From CAZIWJ01 sp964542855 (GTDB lineage Bacteria > Bacteroidota > Bacteroidia > Cytophagales > Cyclobacteriaceae), in the NCBI GenBank assembly GCA_964542855.1, contig CAZIWJ010000027.1:1-23339 (forward strand): a DNA stretch of 23,339 nucleotides. Reading direction: 5' to 3'. Position numbers and translations under genes: made by a program. Positions within the stretch are counted from its first letter, which is position 1. Each line of letters begins with the position of its first letter. Positions 9,701-15,114 of the stretch are shown here, in pieces. The notes under the pieces are model-generated. The model did not search any database, was not told the DNA's origin, and worked only from the letters and a program-made list of their open reading frames with translations.

Positions 9701-10039
9701 GAGATGGATGCCAAGGTACATAGTTTACGTAGCAACCTGGTTAACCTGGAAGCCAGCTTGTTGGGTAATCCGGCCAAAAGAATGGTGGGTGAAAAAATAA
9801 AACCTACGGTAAACGACCGGTTATTCTCAATTCAGAAAAGTATTCAGTATGCTACTTACGGCCCTACAGAAACCAACAAGAAAACGCTGGTTATTGTAGA
9901 GGATCAGTTAAATGCCCTGCGCACTGAACTGGATAAAGCAAAAAGTGAAATGAATAAAGTTTCACGAGCTATCATTGAAAGTGGTGCCCCCTGGGTGGAA
10001 GGAGAAGCCCTACCCCCTGTAGGCACGAACCGTCGTTAA
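6743..10039 (+). CDS. Secreted sortilin/VPS10-like beta-propeller protein with Asp-box repeats
   Basis: About 1098 residues. An upstream in-frame TTG at 6719 exists, but ATG 6743 starts a standard signal peptide (MKNLWMLCVAMLLFLQPADA), so it is preferred. The mature protein is filled with Asp-box (BNR) motifs of form S-x-D-x-G-x-x-W, for example near residues 83-88, 135-142, 186-193, 244-251 and 294-301, with more towards residue 730. They build one or two large beta-propellers of the sortilin/glycosidase-like WD40/YVTN/BNR group. Near 850 a FlgD-like Ig segment follows (WLTIKDEAGSVVRRMEGP, then WDLRYPAPN), then a helical C-terminal region. Such proteins are common in Bacteroidota; no enzymatic activity is certain. 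No T9SS C-terminal domain is present, so periplasmic or outer-membrane location is more likely. It appears monocistronic and ends in its own terminator. Confidence 0.9.
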   Translation: MKNLWMLCVAMLLFLQPADAQRRKNQSPASSSVMNEETFEGIKLRNVGPAFMSGRIGDVVIHPENENTWYVGVASGGVWKTVNSGTTWTPVFDEESSYSIGCVAIDPNNPNTVWVGTGENDGGRHIGYGDGIYRSMDGGKSWENMGLPNSEHISKIVIHPNNSDVMFVASQGPLWSKGGDRGFYKSTDGGKTWTKTLGDSEWTGVTDIAMNPDNPNELYAATWQRHRTVAAYMGGGPRSGIHKSTDGGETWTRLTRGLPDGNVGKIGLALSPQNSNVIYAAIEEERRTGGVYKSDDSGMNWNKQSDAVASATGPHYYQELYASPHQEGRLYLIDSRMQVSDDGGKNFYRMKSEFKHGDNHAVAFKPSDPDYLLVGTDGGLYESFDLTENWRFIDNLPVTQFYKVAVDDAEPFYNIYGGTQDNSTQGGPSRTDNVHGIQNSDWRVVLNWDGHQTATEPGNPDIIYAERQEGNLSRIDMSTGEVVDIQPQPGPDEDYERFNWDSPILVSPHKPSRIYFASQRVWKSENRGDEWENISGDLTKDQERITLPIMGKKQSWDAPWDMFAMSNYNTITSLSESPQQEGLLYAGTDDGIIQVTEDGGENWQQIDVGSIPGVPATAFVNDIKADLHDANTVYVSLDNHKYGDYTPYVVMSTDKGQSWKSLRANLPDRTLVWRLVQDHVKPELLFLATEYGIYFSNTRGQQWTKLTGGVPTISFRDLAIQKREDDLVGASFGRGFFVLDDISVLREVSEENLMAEAELYSTRKAWWYVPRSHLSFDSKKGSQGASHYVADNPPFGAVLTYHLRNGLKSMEEERKEKETAMLDQDIPFPGWEQVAAEKTQMEPKIWLTIKDEAGSVVRRMEGPKEKGFHRVAWDLRYPAPNAIKMQAGKEEYEPKGMMAAPGTYTATLSKQENGAITQLAGPISFEVEPLREGALEGTEPAVAAAFWRDYEDATRSASALQVSIGNAMMKVEKLQESLARSTMEPGEMDAKVHSLRSNLVNLEASLLGNPAKRMVGEKIKPTVNDRLFSIQKSIQYATYGPTETNKKTLVIVEDQLNALRTELDKAKSEMNKVSRAIIESGAPWVEGEALPPVGTNRR

Positions 10040-10071
10040 TACGCATCACGTAGTAACACTTAAATAAAACA

Positions 10072-10107
10072 AGCCGGCAGATTTAGTTCTGCCGGCTTTT
10101 TTTTTGA
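10072..10107 (+). terminator. Rho-independent terminator of the propeller gene
   Basis: AGCCGGCAGA (10072-10081) pairs with TCTGCCGGCT (10088-10097) around a 6-base loop, followed by a run of nine T. A long GC-rich stem and strong U-tract make this the best terminator of the window. Confidence 0.93.
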
Positions 10108-10265
10108 ATAAACAAATCGCCCAGTGCCTGCGCAACTAAACTAACCGGTACCCGGTACTGGTCGGTATTTGCAATACCCCGGCGTACAATCATTCCACAC
10201 AAACTGTACTGGTGCGCAAACGCCTCCGTACCTACAGGCTGAAGAAACAGCTCATCGCACCCCTT
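10083..10265 (-). pseudogene. Possible remnant of a decayed gene (unidentified)
   Basis: A 60-codon open frame on the minus strand runs from just after a TAA (10266-10268) to a TAA at 10083-10085. Its centre reads protein-like (PVGTEAFAHQYSLCGMIVRR and DQYRVPVSLVAQALGDLFIQ) with codon choice like the neighbours, but it has only an internal Met and runs into the terminator of the preceding gene, where the T-run would encode lysines. I do not recognise the family. A frame of this length can occur by chance, so this is only a candidate. Confidence 0.25.
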
Positions 10266-10285
10266 TTAAAAAGTAATTATTAACT

Positions 10286-10304
10286 ATTGTCAAATAGAGA
10301 CAAT
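10286..10304. promoter_or_regulatory. Operator-like dyad 1 (ATTGTC-N7-GACAAT)
   Basis: Perfect inverted repeat ATTGTC (10286-10291) and GACAAT (10299-10304) with a 7-base spacer. The same core TTGTC-N7-GACAA occurs again 116 bp downstream in the same gap. The spacing and symmetry fit a dimeric helix-turn-helix regulator site. No candidate regulator is adjacent. Confidence 0.5.
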
Positions 10305-10401
10305 GGAGTTACAGGTGTATTTACAGATTCATAACTTTTTAGTTAAATATATTAATACTTTTTAATAATTAGCTTAAATAAATACAACTATTGAAATAGC
10401 C

Positions 10402-10420
10402 GTTGTCCCGATCTGACAAC
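10402..10420. promoter_or_regulatory. Operator-like dyad 2 (GTTGTC-N7-GACAAC)
   Basis: Perfect inverted repeat GTTGTC (10402-10407) and GACAAC (10415-10420), same core and same 7-base spacer as dyad 1, with unrelated spacer bases. It ends 70 bp before the ATG of the helical protein gene, a position compatible with control at its promoter. TACCTTTA at 10430-10437 resembles a -7 box. Repetition of the core with divergent spacers argues for a protein-binding site rather than chance. Confidence 0.55.
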
Positions 10421-10489
10421 CCCGAGGCCTACCTTTACATCGTTGCGCAACACTAAATCATTTTAAAACCATTTAACTTTATTTCAATC

Positions 10490-11134
10490 ATGGATCAGAG
10501 AACATCCAATCGTTACCGAATGCTCCTGTCGATTCAGGAAGTATTACAAAATCATGCCCCCGAGCTGAACAATTACCCGGTGGTGGTACAGGCTAAAACC
10601 GAACTGGACCAGACGCTAGGACAAATTCGCACCAATTTACACGAAGCCCTGCCCAATAATAAGGAGGCCACCGTGAATAAAAAGAAGGTGAAGGAAGCAC
10701 TGGCCAATCAGTTGAACGTAATTCGTTCCGGGCTGCTGGTTATTGCTAAACTGACCGATGACCCGGGCCTGGCCAATAAGCTGGTGCTTTCCCCGAAAGG
10801 ATTCACAACCCAGCGGGAAACGGCTTACCTGGTTTATAGCAGTGTAATTCTGGAAGAAGCTGCCGTTCACGCTGAGCAATTAACCCAGGTAGGGGTTGCG
10901 CCCGAGTGGGTAGAAGCAGCGCAGGCCCTGCGCAATGAGTTTCACGATATCGTTTCGCATAACCGGGTGCAACGCAAAGAAGCCAACCGACTGAAGGCAG
11001 TAAACCGTCGGTTAGTTGAAAAAGCCGTTGAGCTGCTGAACGACAAGGTCGACTACATGATCCCGATTATTCAGCGCACAAATAAAGTGCTTTCCGAAGC
11101 GTACGAACGGGTAAGAAAAATCGATAACCGGTAA
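10490..11134 (+). CDS. All-helical cytoplasmic protein of unknown function
   Basis: 214 residues; I do not recognise it. No signal peptide and no membrane segment, so cytoplasmic. The whole sequence looks helical with many heptad-like hydrophobic positions, Gln/Asn/Lys-rich, and without Cys. It reads as two helical halves: about 1-95 (including a basic patch NKKKVKEAL at about 63-71) and about 105-214 (ending in a helix-rich KVLSEAYERVRKI). No helix-turn-helix or catalytic motif is evident. The upstream region carries twin TTGTC-N7-GACAA dyads, suggesting tight regulation, and a strong terminator follows, so it is a single-gene unit. No Shine-Dalgarno precedes ATG 10490, which is usual here. 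Confidence 0.75.
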   Translation: MDQRTSNRYRMLLSIQEVLQNHAPELNNYPVVVQAKTELDQTLGQIRTNLHEALPNNKEATVNKKKVKEALANQLNVIRSGLLVIAKLTDDPGLANKLVLSPKGFTTQRETAYLVYSSVILEEAAVHAEQLTQVGVAPEWVEAAQALRNEFHDIVSHNRVQRKEANRLKAVNRRLVEKAVELLNDKVDYMIPIIQRTNKVLSEAYERVRKIDNR

Positions 11135-11156
11135 ACAACCCCCTTTCAATTAGTAG

Positions 11157-11186
11157 AAAGCGGATCCTGTTGGATCCGCTTTTTTT
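11157..11186 (+). terminator. Rho-independent terminator of the helical protein gene
   Basis: AAAGCGGATCC (11157-11167) pairs with GGATCCGCTTT (11172-11182) around the loop TGTT, followed by more T. It begins 22 bp after the stop codon. Confidence 0.9.
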
Positions 11187-11208
11187 ATTGGGTGTAATTT
11201 AAAGCGCT

Positions 11209-11250
11209 AAAAATAAAAAAGGTTGGGGAAGTCACTTCCCCAGCTCTTTT
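11209..11250. terminator. Second, bidirectional terminator-like hairpin
   Basis: TGGGGAAGT (11224-11232) and ACTTCCCCA (11234-11242) form a strong inverted repeat. An A-rich run precedes it (11209-11220) and CTCTTTTT follows, giving U-tracts on both strands. On the minus strand it is the first good terminator met by transcripts leaving rlmN, about 460 bp after its stop codon. Confidence 0.75.
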
Positions 11251-11320
11251 TCCCTACTTACACACTTTGTGGGATAGTCGTTTTTATTTTATTAGGATGA
11301 TAAGGAAAAAGCCTGTTTTT

Positions 11321-11480
11321 TAAATCGTGTCTAATATTTTTTAATCTTGTTAGATATTTTTCAATCGTGGCGCGTATTTCTTCATCGTGGAGGGTTTTTT
11401 ACTATCGTGGCCCATTTTTGTTTAGCGTGGCTCGTTTTTTATCATCGCATCGTCGTCTTTTTTCTGCGGCCCTGCTTTTT
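11321..11480. repeat. Degenerate tandem array, exact 20-bp period
   Basis: The core ATCGTGG or a near match starts at 11324, 11344, 11364, 11384, 11404, 11424 and 11444, always exactly 20 bp apart; an eighth, weaker unit follows from 11461. Each unit is core ATCGTGG, four variable bases, then a T-tract (columns 15-19). Across seven units the core columns 4-9 agree in six or seven cases, while columns 11-14 do not agree. The four central units (11361-11440) are best preserved and the outer ones decay. 20 is not a multiple of three and frames are broken, so it is not coding. It is iteron-like in form; it is too short in period and has no repeat/spacer distinction for CRISPR. Confidence 0.85.
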
Positions 11481-11487
11481 CTTCATT

Positions 11488-11496
11488 TTATCCACA
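11488..11496 (+). promoter_or_regulatory. Perfect DnaA-box consensus (TTATCCACA)
   Basis: TTATCCACA matches the high-affinity DnaA box exactly. It lies just after the last unit of the 20-bp array. A weaker 7-of-9 match to TTATNCACA (GGATACACA) occurs at 11672-11680. One exact 9-mer can occur by chance in a window of this size, so the location next to an iteron-like array is what makes it notable. Confidence 0.4.
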
Positions 11497-11503
11497 AAGT
11501 TGT

Positions 11504-11686
11504 TCATCGTTGTAATTCTTCCAGGGCCAAAACCGGTACCCGCTCCAAACTTGGCGAAACAAGTAATCGGCCCGCGCCCACTTCGATTAACTTGCGCAGT
11601 TGTACGTAGCTGTGCAACCATCTAACAGCGCCCGGGAGCAAAGCTAAGTCTATGAACAGACCAGGCGAAGCGGATACACAGCCCGA
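11504..11686 (-). pseudogene. Possible remnant reading frame downstream of rlmN
   Basis: A 60-codon open frame lies between TAA (11687-11689) and TGA (11504-11506) on the minus strand. It has no ATG. The end reads protein-like (VQLRKLIEVGAGRLLVSPSL, then ERVPVLALEELQR) with codon usage like the region, but I cannot assign a family. An overlapping 59-codon ATG frame on the same strand (11442-11621) exists, so at most one of the two is meaningful. Low confidence. Confidence 0.2.
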
Positions 11687-11705
11687 TTAGCCTACCAGAA
11701 CAAGC

Positions 11706-12794
11706 CTACTTCTTGTTTGCCAGCTGGCCGCAGGCGGCATCGATGTCTTTGCCCCGGCTGCGGCGCACATTCACGGTTAAGCCCTTATTTTCCAGGAAAT
11801 CGGCGAAGGCATCAATTTTATCGCCTTCTGCATTGCGGAAAGAAGCTTCCGAAATGGGGTTATATTCAATCAGGTTGATTTTGCAGGGCACCACCTTACT
11901 GAATTCGTACAGCTCGGCGGCATCTTGCAGGGTATCATTGAAATGATGGAACACGATGTACTCGAACGTAACGCGAGTGCGGGTTTTCTTATAAAAATAC
12001 TGTAACGCCTCCTTTAACGAATCCAATGAATTAGCCTCGTTAATGGGCATAATCTGGTCGCGCTTCTTATCATTAGCAGCGTGAAGGGAAAGGGCCAGGT
12101 TAAACTTTACCTGGTCGTCGCCCAGTTTTTTAATCATCTTGGCAATACCGGCAGTAGAAACAGTAATTCGCCGGGGCGACATGTTCAATCCCTTCTCCGA
12201 GGTAATATGCTCGATCGATTGCAGCACGTTTTTATAATTTAGCAGCGGTTCACCCATGCCCATGTACACAATATTGGTAAGCGTTTCCCCGTAATTTTCG
12301 CTAGCCTGGTTCCGGATGGCTACTACCTGGTCGTAAATTTCAGCAGCATCCAGGTTCCTTTTGCGGTCCATGTAACCGGTAGCGCAGAACTTGCAGCTTA
12401 GTGAACAACCGACCTGGGAAGATACACAGGCCGTCATCCGGGCCCGCATGGTTTCACCGCGGGGTACATTACCATCGATCGGGATCAGCACTCCTTCAAT
12501 TAAGTGGCCATCGTGCAGTTTAAACGTAGATTTAATGGTACGGTCGGAGCTAATTTGCCGGGTATCCACGGCAACCGGCAAAATATTGAAGTGCTTTTTT
12601 AACAGCTCACGGGTAGCCTTCGACAGGCTGGTCATTTCATCGAAACTGCAGGCACTCTTCTGCCACAACCACTCGTGAATTTGTTTGGCCCGGAAAGCCT
12701 TTTCCCCGTGTTCCAGCAGAAAAGTTTTAATGGCTTCCGGTGCCAGCTTACGAATGTCTTGTTTCTTAATGTTCTCAGTTACCGTGCTGTTCAT
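11706..12794 (-). CDS. rlmN: 23S rRNA (A2503-C2)/tRNA (A37-C2) methyltransferase RlmN
   Basis: Radical-SAM enzyme that adds the C2 methyl group to A2503 of 23S rRNA and A37 of some tRNAs. An upstream in-frame ATG at 12890 exists, but ATG 12794 is preceded by GGAAGGAAT, a good Shine-Dalgarno, and gives 362 residues as usual. The [4Fe-4S] motif CxxxCxxC is Cys130, Cys134 and Cys137 (SSQVGCSLSCKFCATGY); GMGEPLLNY is the SAM-binding GEP region; the C-terminal DIDAACGQL contains Cys355, the methyl-carrying cysteine of the family. All catalytic residues are present. It is divergent from the FkbM methyltransferase and its transcript runs towards the repeat array. Confidence 0.97.
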   Translation of the reverse strand: MNSTVTENIKKQDIRKLAPEAIKTFLLEHGEKAFRAKQIHEWLWQKSACSFDEMTSLSKATRELLKKHFNILPVAVDTRQISSDRTIKSTFKLHDGHLIEGVLIPIDGNVPRGETMRARMTACVSSQVGCSLSCKFCATGYMDRKRNLDAAEIYDQVVAIRNQASENYGETLTNIVYMGMGEPLLNYKNVLQSIEHITSEKGLNMSPRRITVSTAGIAKMIKKLGDDQVKFNLALSLHAANDKKRDQIMPINEANSLDSLKEALQYFYKKTRTRVTFEYIVFHHFNDTLQDAAELYEFSKVVPCKINLIEYNPISEASFRNAEGDKIDAFADFLENKGLTVNVRRSRGKDIDAACGQLANKK

Positions 12795-12896
12795 ATTCCT
12801 TCCGTTTATTAGTGTAGGAACTACGAAAGTAACCCAGAAGTTGCAGGGTGGGTGCCAAATACAAAAAAGAAGATATATTGCAGGAAACATGATGCG

Positions 12897-13715
12897 ATGA
12901 AGCGTACGGACTATTACCTGAATTCAATTGCTTATATCGTTAACCGCTTTGTACTGGGCAGAAAGCACCTGGTTGGTACGGCAACTCAATACAGGAATTT
13001 AAAAATCCGTTTCAGTACGCCCGATGGTGGCGGCCGGGAAATTTATAAAAAGGGTTATTACGAGCCCGACTTGTCGGATTATCTGCTCAGGCATTTATGG
13101 TTTGAGAAAGGGGATATTATATTTGATGTCGGGGCCAACGTAGGGTGGTATTCGGTGCTGTTGAGTAGCTATTTTGCCCGTGAAGCTACGATTTACGCCT
13201 TTGAGCCCGATCCGGATAATTACTCCAGCCTGCTCTGGAACCTGGAAAAAAATCACTGCCCCAACGTAGTTGCGGTGAAGAAAGGCATTGCCGAGCAGGC
13301 TGAAACCCGGCATTTGCATAAATATAAGTCGAGTAACCCGGGCCGGCATTCCATGCTGGATATCAATCCGGGGCCTTCCATAGCCGTGGAAACCATTTCA
13401 TTTAACGAGTTTATTGAAGAGCAACAACTGGATGCAGGCCGTATCAGGTTTCTGAAAATTGATATCGAAGGGTACGAGTACTTCGCTTTTAAAGGAGGAA
13501 GTAAGCTACTGGAGCACGTACCGGTAATCCTGGCCGAATTTTCACCCGGCTACATGCGAAAAGGAGGGGTCGACCCGGCCGGATTAATTCACCTGCTCAG
13601 CAGTTACGGCTATACCCCTTTTGTACCTGGTTATCATGAGAAGAAGAAAATAACGGTAGAAGAATTATTGAAAAGAGAGAAAAATATTAACCTGATCTGG
13701 GAAAAAAACAGCTAA
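12897..13715 (+). CDS. FkbM family SAM-dependent methyltransferase
   Basis: 272 residues from ATG 12897 (a longer frame starts at 12852, but that start would be in the rlmN promoter region; AGGA at 12882-12885 supports the later start). Class I Rossmann methyltransferase of the FkbM group, which typically O-methylates sugars of exopolysaccharide, glycolipid or secondary metabolites. Motif I is FDVGANVGWYS at 76-86, motif II AFEPDPDNY at 101-109, and the family FLKIDIEGYEYFAFKG at 185-200. The acceptor is unknown. The N-terminal 70 residues form the family's lead-in region. It seems a single gene; no sugar genes flank it directly. Confidence 0.9.
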   Translation: MKRTDYYLNSIAYIVNRFVLGRKHLVGTATQYRNLKIRFSTPDGGGREIYKKGYYEPDLSDYLLRHLWFEKGDIIFDVGANVGWYSVLLSSYFAREATIYAFEPDPDNYSSLLWNLEKNHCPNVVAVKKGIAEQAETRHLHKYKSSNPGRHSMLDINPGPSIAVETISFNEFIEEQQLDAGRIRFLKIDIEGYEYFAFKGGSKLLEHVPVILAEFSPGYMRKGGVDPAGLIHLLSSYGYTPFVPGYHEKKKITVEELLKREKNINLIWEKNS

Positions 13716-14086
13716 CCCCAGCGTGTTGATACGACTGTAAAACCCGGGTTGCTGTTCTACCTCTTCTTCTACTATAAAATAATGAACAGCCGGGTATTGT
13801 ATAGTTGCAGTTTCCTTACCTCCACTTTAGCACCTTTCAGATTGTGAAAAGCTACTCAACTAAAAACATATTTATCAGGTTAATTTTTAACGTCGGTTTA
13901 AAAATGAGATGTTAAATAGTTAAAAAAGTGTTTTTTGAATTGTGTTGAAGCTTTTTAACCAGCATTTCAAATAGCTAAAGTCGAGCTTAATTTCAATACC
14001 TTAAAAGATATTGTCCAGGTTAACGTTTTCAATTTACTAACCCTTAATGGCCGATTACAGTGTAGAGGGAGAAACCAACATATCCG
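13716..14086. other. 371-bp AT-rich gap between FkbM and glyoxalase-like genes
   Basis: No gene was found. The left end has an imperfect long inverted repeat: GCTGTTC (13751-13757) pairs with GAACAGC (13784-13790) and, outside a 4-base bulge, ACCCG (13742-13746) pairs with CGGGT (13791-13795); no T-tract follows. The rest (13850-14050) is AT-rich with GTTAA-N3-TTAAC at 13879-13891 and several TTTAAC/GTTAAA words. It presumably contains the promoter of the next gene, but no convincing -33/-7 pair was found. Confidence 0.5.
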
Positions 14087-14737
14087 ATGGAGATAGATCA
14101 TATTTTTATTTTTACGAATAAACCAAACGAAGCCGCAAAGGAACTAACCGACTCCGGGTTTACGGAAGGCAGCAGTCGCTCGCATCCGGGACAGGGTACG
14201 GCTAACCGGAAATTCTACTTTGAGAATTTTTTCCTGGAGTTGCTTTACGTAACCAGCGAGGAAGAGATCAAAAACGAAAAAACATCGTCCATTTACCTCT
14301 GGGAACGTTCACAGTACCAGCAGAATAACTTTTCACCCTATGGATTATGCGTGAAATCAAGTGCTGAATCGGACGTCCTTTTTGGTAATGCCGTTCAATA
14401 CCAGCCGGATTACCTGTTTCCCAATACGGCGGCCATCGAGATGATTCCCAACGAGCTTCACCCGCAACTGCCGTTAACCTTTCGCCGGCCCAGCTCCGGG
14501 AATGAGGAGCCAACCACTGAACCTACCGTTCATGCTAACGGCACCAGTAAACTAACCCGCGCTATTTTTGGGGTAGAACAAATTCCGCCGGCCAACAACT
14601 TCATCATTGCCTTTGAAGAAGAGCCATCAATTCTTATTACCGAAGCCGGCCAGAATATGCTGGTACTGGAATTTGACCATAAACAACAGGAAAAAAGCCA
14701 CAGGTTTAAAAGCCTGCCGCTGGAAATAGAATACTGA
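14087..14737 (+). CDS. VOC family / glyoxalase-like domain protein
   Basis: 216 residues. The N-terminus MEIDHIFIFTNKPNEAAKEL followed by GFTEG, a HPGQGTANRKFYF segment and FFLELLYV matches the glyoxalase-like domain (Pfam Glyoxalase_3-type) where the first beta-alpha-beta-beta unit carries a His metal ligand (His5) and the Glu of LELLYV. The second half is less conserved and ends in an LVLEFDHK strand. Such proteins are cytoplasmic with unknown, probably metal-dependent activity. It faces the dtd-mazG pair across a 35-bp gap with a hairpin (14745-14766). Confidence 0.8.
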   Translation: MEIDHIFIFTNKPNEAAKELTDSGFTEGSSRSHPGQGTANRKFYFENFFLELLYVTSEEEIKNEKTSSIYLWERSQYQQNNFSPYGLCVKSSAESDVLFGNAVQYQPDYLFPNTAAIEMIPNELHPQLPLTFRRPSSGNEEPTTEPTVHANGTSKLTRAIFGVEQIPPANNFIIAFEEEPSILITEAGQNMLVLEFDHKQQEKSHRFKSLPLEIEY

Positions 14738-14744
14738 CCAGAAT

Positions 14745-14766
14745 TTTCAGGATGGTTGTCCTGAAA
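14745..14766. terminator. Hairpin between convergent genes
   Basis: TTTCAGGA (14745-14752) and TCCTGAAA (14759-14766) form a perfect 8-bp stem with a 6-base loop, in the 35-bp gap between the convergent glyoxalase-like gene and mazG. There is no long U-tract on either strand, so it is a weak or transcript-end-stabilising hairpin rather than a textbook terminator. Confidence 0.5.
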
Positions 14767-14772
14767 TCGTAG

Positions 14773-15114
14773 TCAGCCCTGCGAATCCTGGTCTAGTTTG
14801 GGATTATCCTTATGCCGGTTCTTATCCCTGATGTTTTTCTTCTCCAGGTTTTTGTGGAAGGCTTCTGTAAGGTTTACGCCCGTTTGGTTGGCGATGCAAA
14901 TCAGCACCCAGAGCACATCGGCCAGTTCATCGGCCAGTTCCTTATCCTTATCGGAAGCCTTGAAAGATTGCTCGCCGTACTGGCGCGACATGAGGCGGGC
15001 CACCTCGCCCACTTCTTCGGTGAGGATGGCCATATTGGTTAATTCATTAAAATACCGGACTCCCGTGGTATTGATCCACTGATCTACAACTTGTTGAGCT
15101 TCCTCTATTGTCAT
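14773..15114 (-). CDS. MazG-like nucleotide pyrophosphohydrolase
   Basis: 113 residues, the size of the single-domain MazG-like (all-alpha NTP-PPase) group, which hydrolyses (d)NTPs to monophosphates and pyrophosphate. The metal-binding pattern EExxE then ExxD is visible: Glu33, Glu34 and Glu37 in LTEEVGEVARLMSRQYGEQ, and Glu63/Asp66 in ELADELADVLWVLICIAN. The C-terminal tail is charged. Its ATG overlaps the dtd stop codon by one base (TAATG), so it is translated as the second gene of a dtd-mazG unit; both are housecleaning enzymes. Confidence 0.92.
   Translation of the reverse strand: MTIEEAQQVVDQWINTTGVRYFNELTNMAILTEEVGEVARLMSRQYGEQSFKASDKDKELADELADVLWVLICIANQTGVNLTEAFHKNLEKKNIRDKNRHKDNPKLDQDSQG

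Larger units (their letters stand above)
10040..10489. other. 450-bp gap: terminator, coding remnant, twin operator-like dyads
   Basis: From left to right it holds a strong terminator (10072-10107), a GC-richer stretch to about 10265 that reads as an open frame on the minus strand without a usable start, and an AT-rich segment (10266-10489) with two copies of the dyad TTGTC-N7-GACAA. No intact gene was found. The abrupt composition change at about 10265 suggests a junction between a decayed coding segment and a promoter region. Confidence 0.6.
11135..11705. other. 571-bp gap: two terminators, 20-bp repeat array, DnaA box, decayed frame
   Basis: No intact gene was found. It holds a terminator for the helical protein gene (11157-11186), a second bidirectional one (11224-11250), a T-rich degenerate tandem array with a 20-bp period (about 11321-11480), a perfect DnaA box (11488-11496), an imperfect hairpin (11592-11617), and a 60-codon minus-strand frame without start (11504-11686). 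rlmN ends at 11706 and is transcribed leftward into this gap with no obvious terminator before 11243, so the array may be part of its 3' untranslated region. Confidence 0.6.

Noticed and set aside
11321..11480. CRISPR interpretation of the tandem array
   Set aside because: Period of 20 bp leaves no room for spacers, the units diverge and no cas gene is present.
11592..11617. Hairpin TTGCGCAG/CTGTGCAA as part of a tmRNA or tRNA-like gene
   Set aside because: The stem has a G-T pair and a 10-base loop; no acceptor stem, tag peptide or tRNA arms could be built around it.
11442..11621. 59-codon ATG frame on the minus strand with a basic end (MKKKQGRRKK)
   Set aside because: It overlaps the last array unit and the other candidate remnant frame, lacks a ribosome site and has no recognisable motif; kept only as an alternative reading.
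11347..11625. Two overlapping plus-strand frames covering the repeat array
   Set aside because: They start in the T-rich array, translate to Phe/Leu-rich low-complexity followed by unrelated sequence, and the 20-bp period is not a multiple of three.
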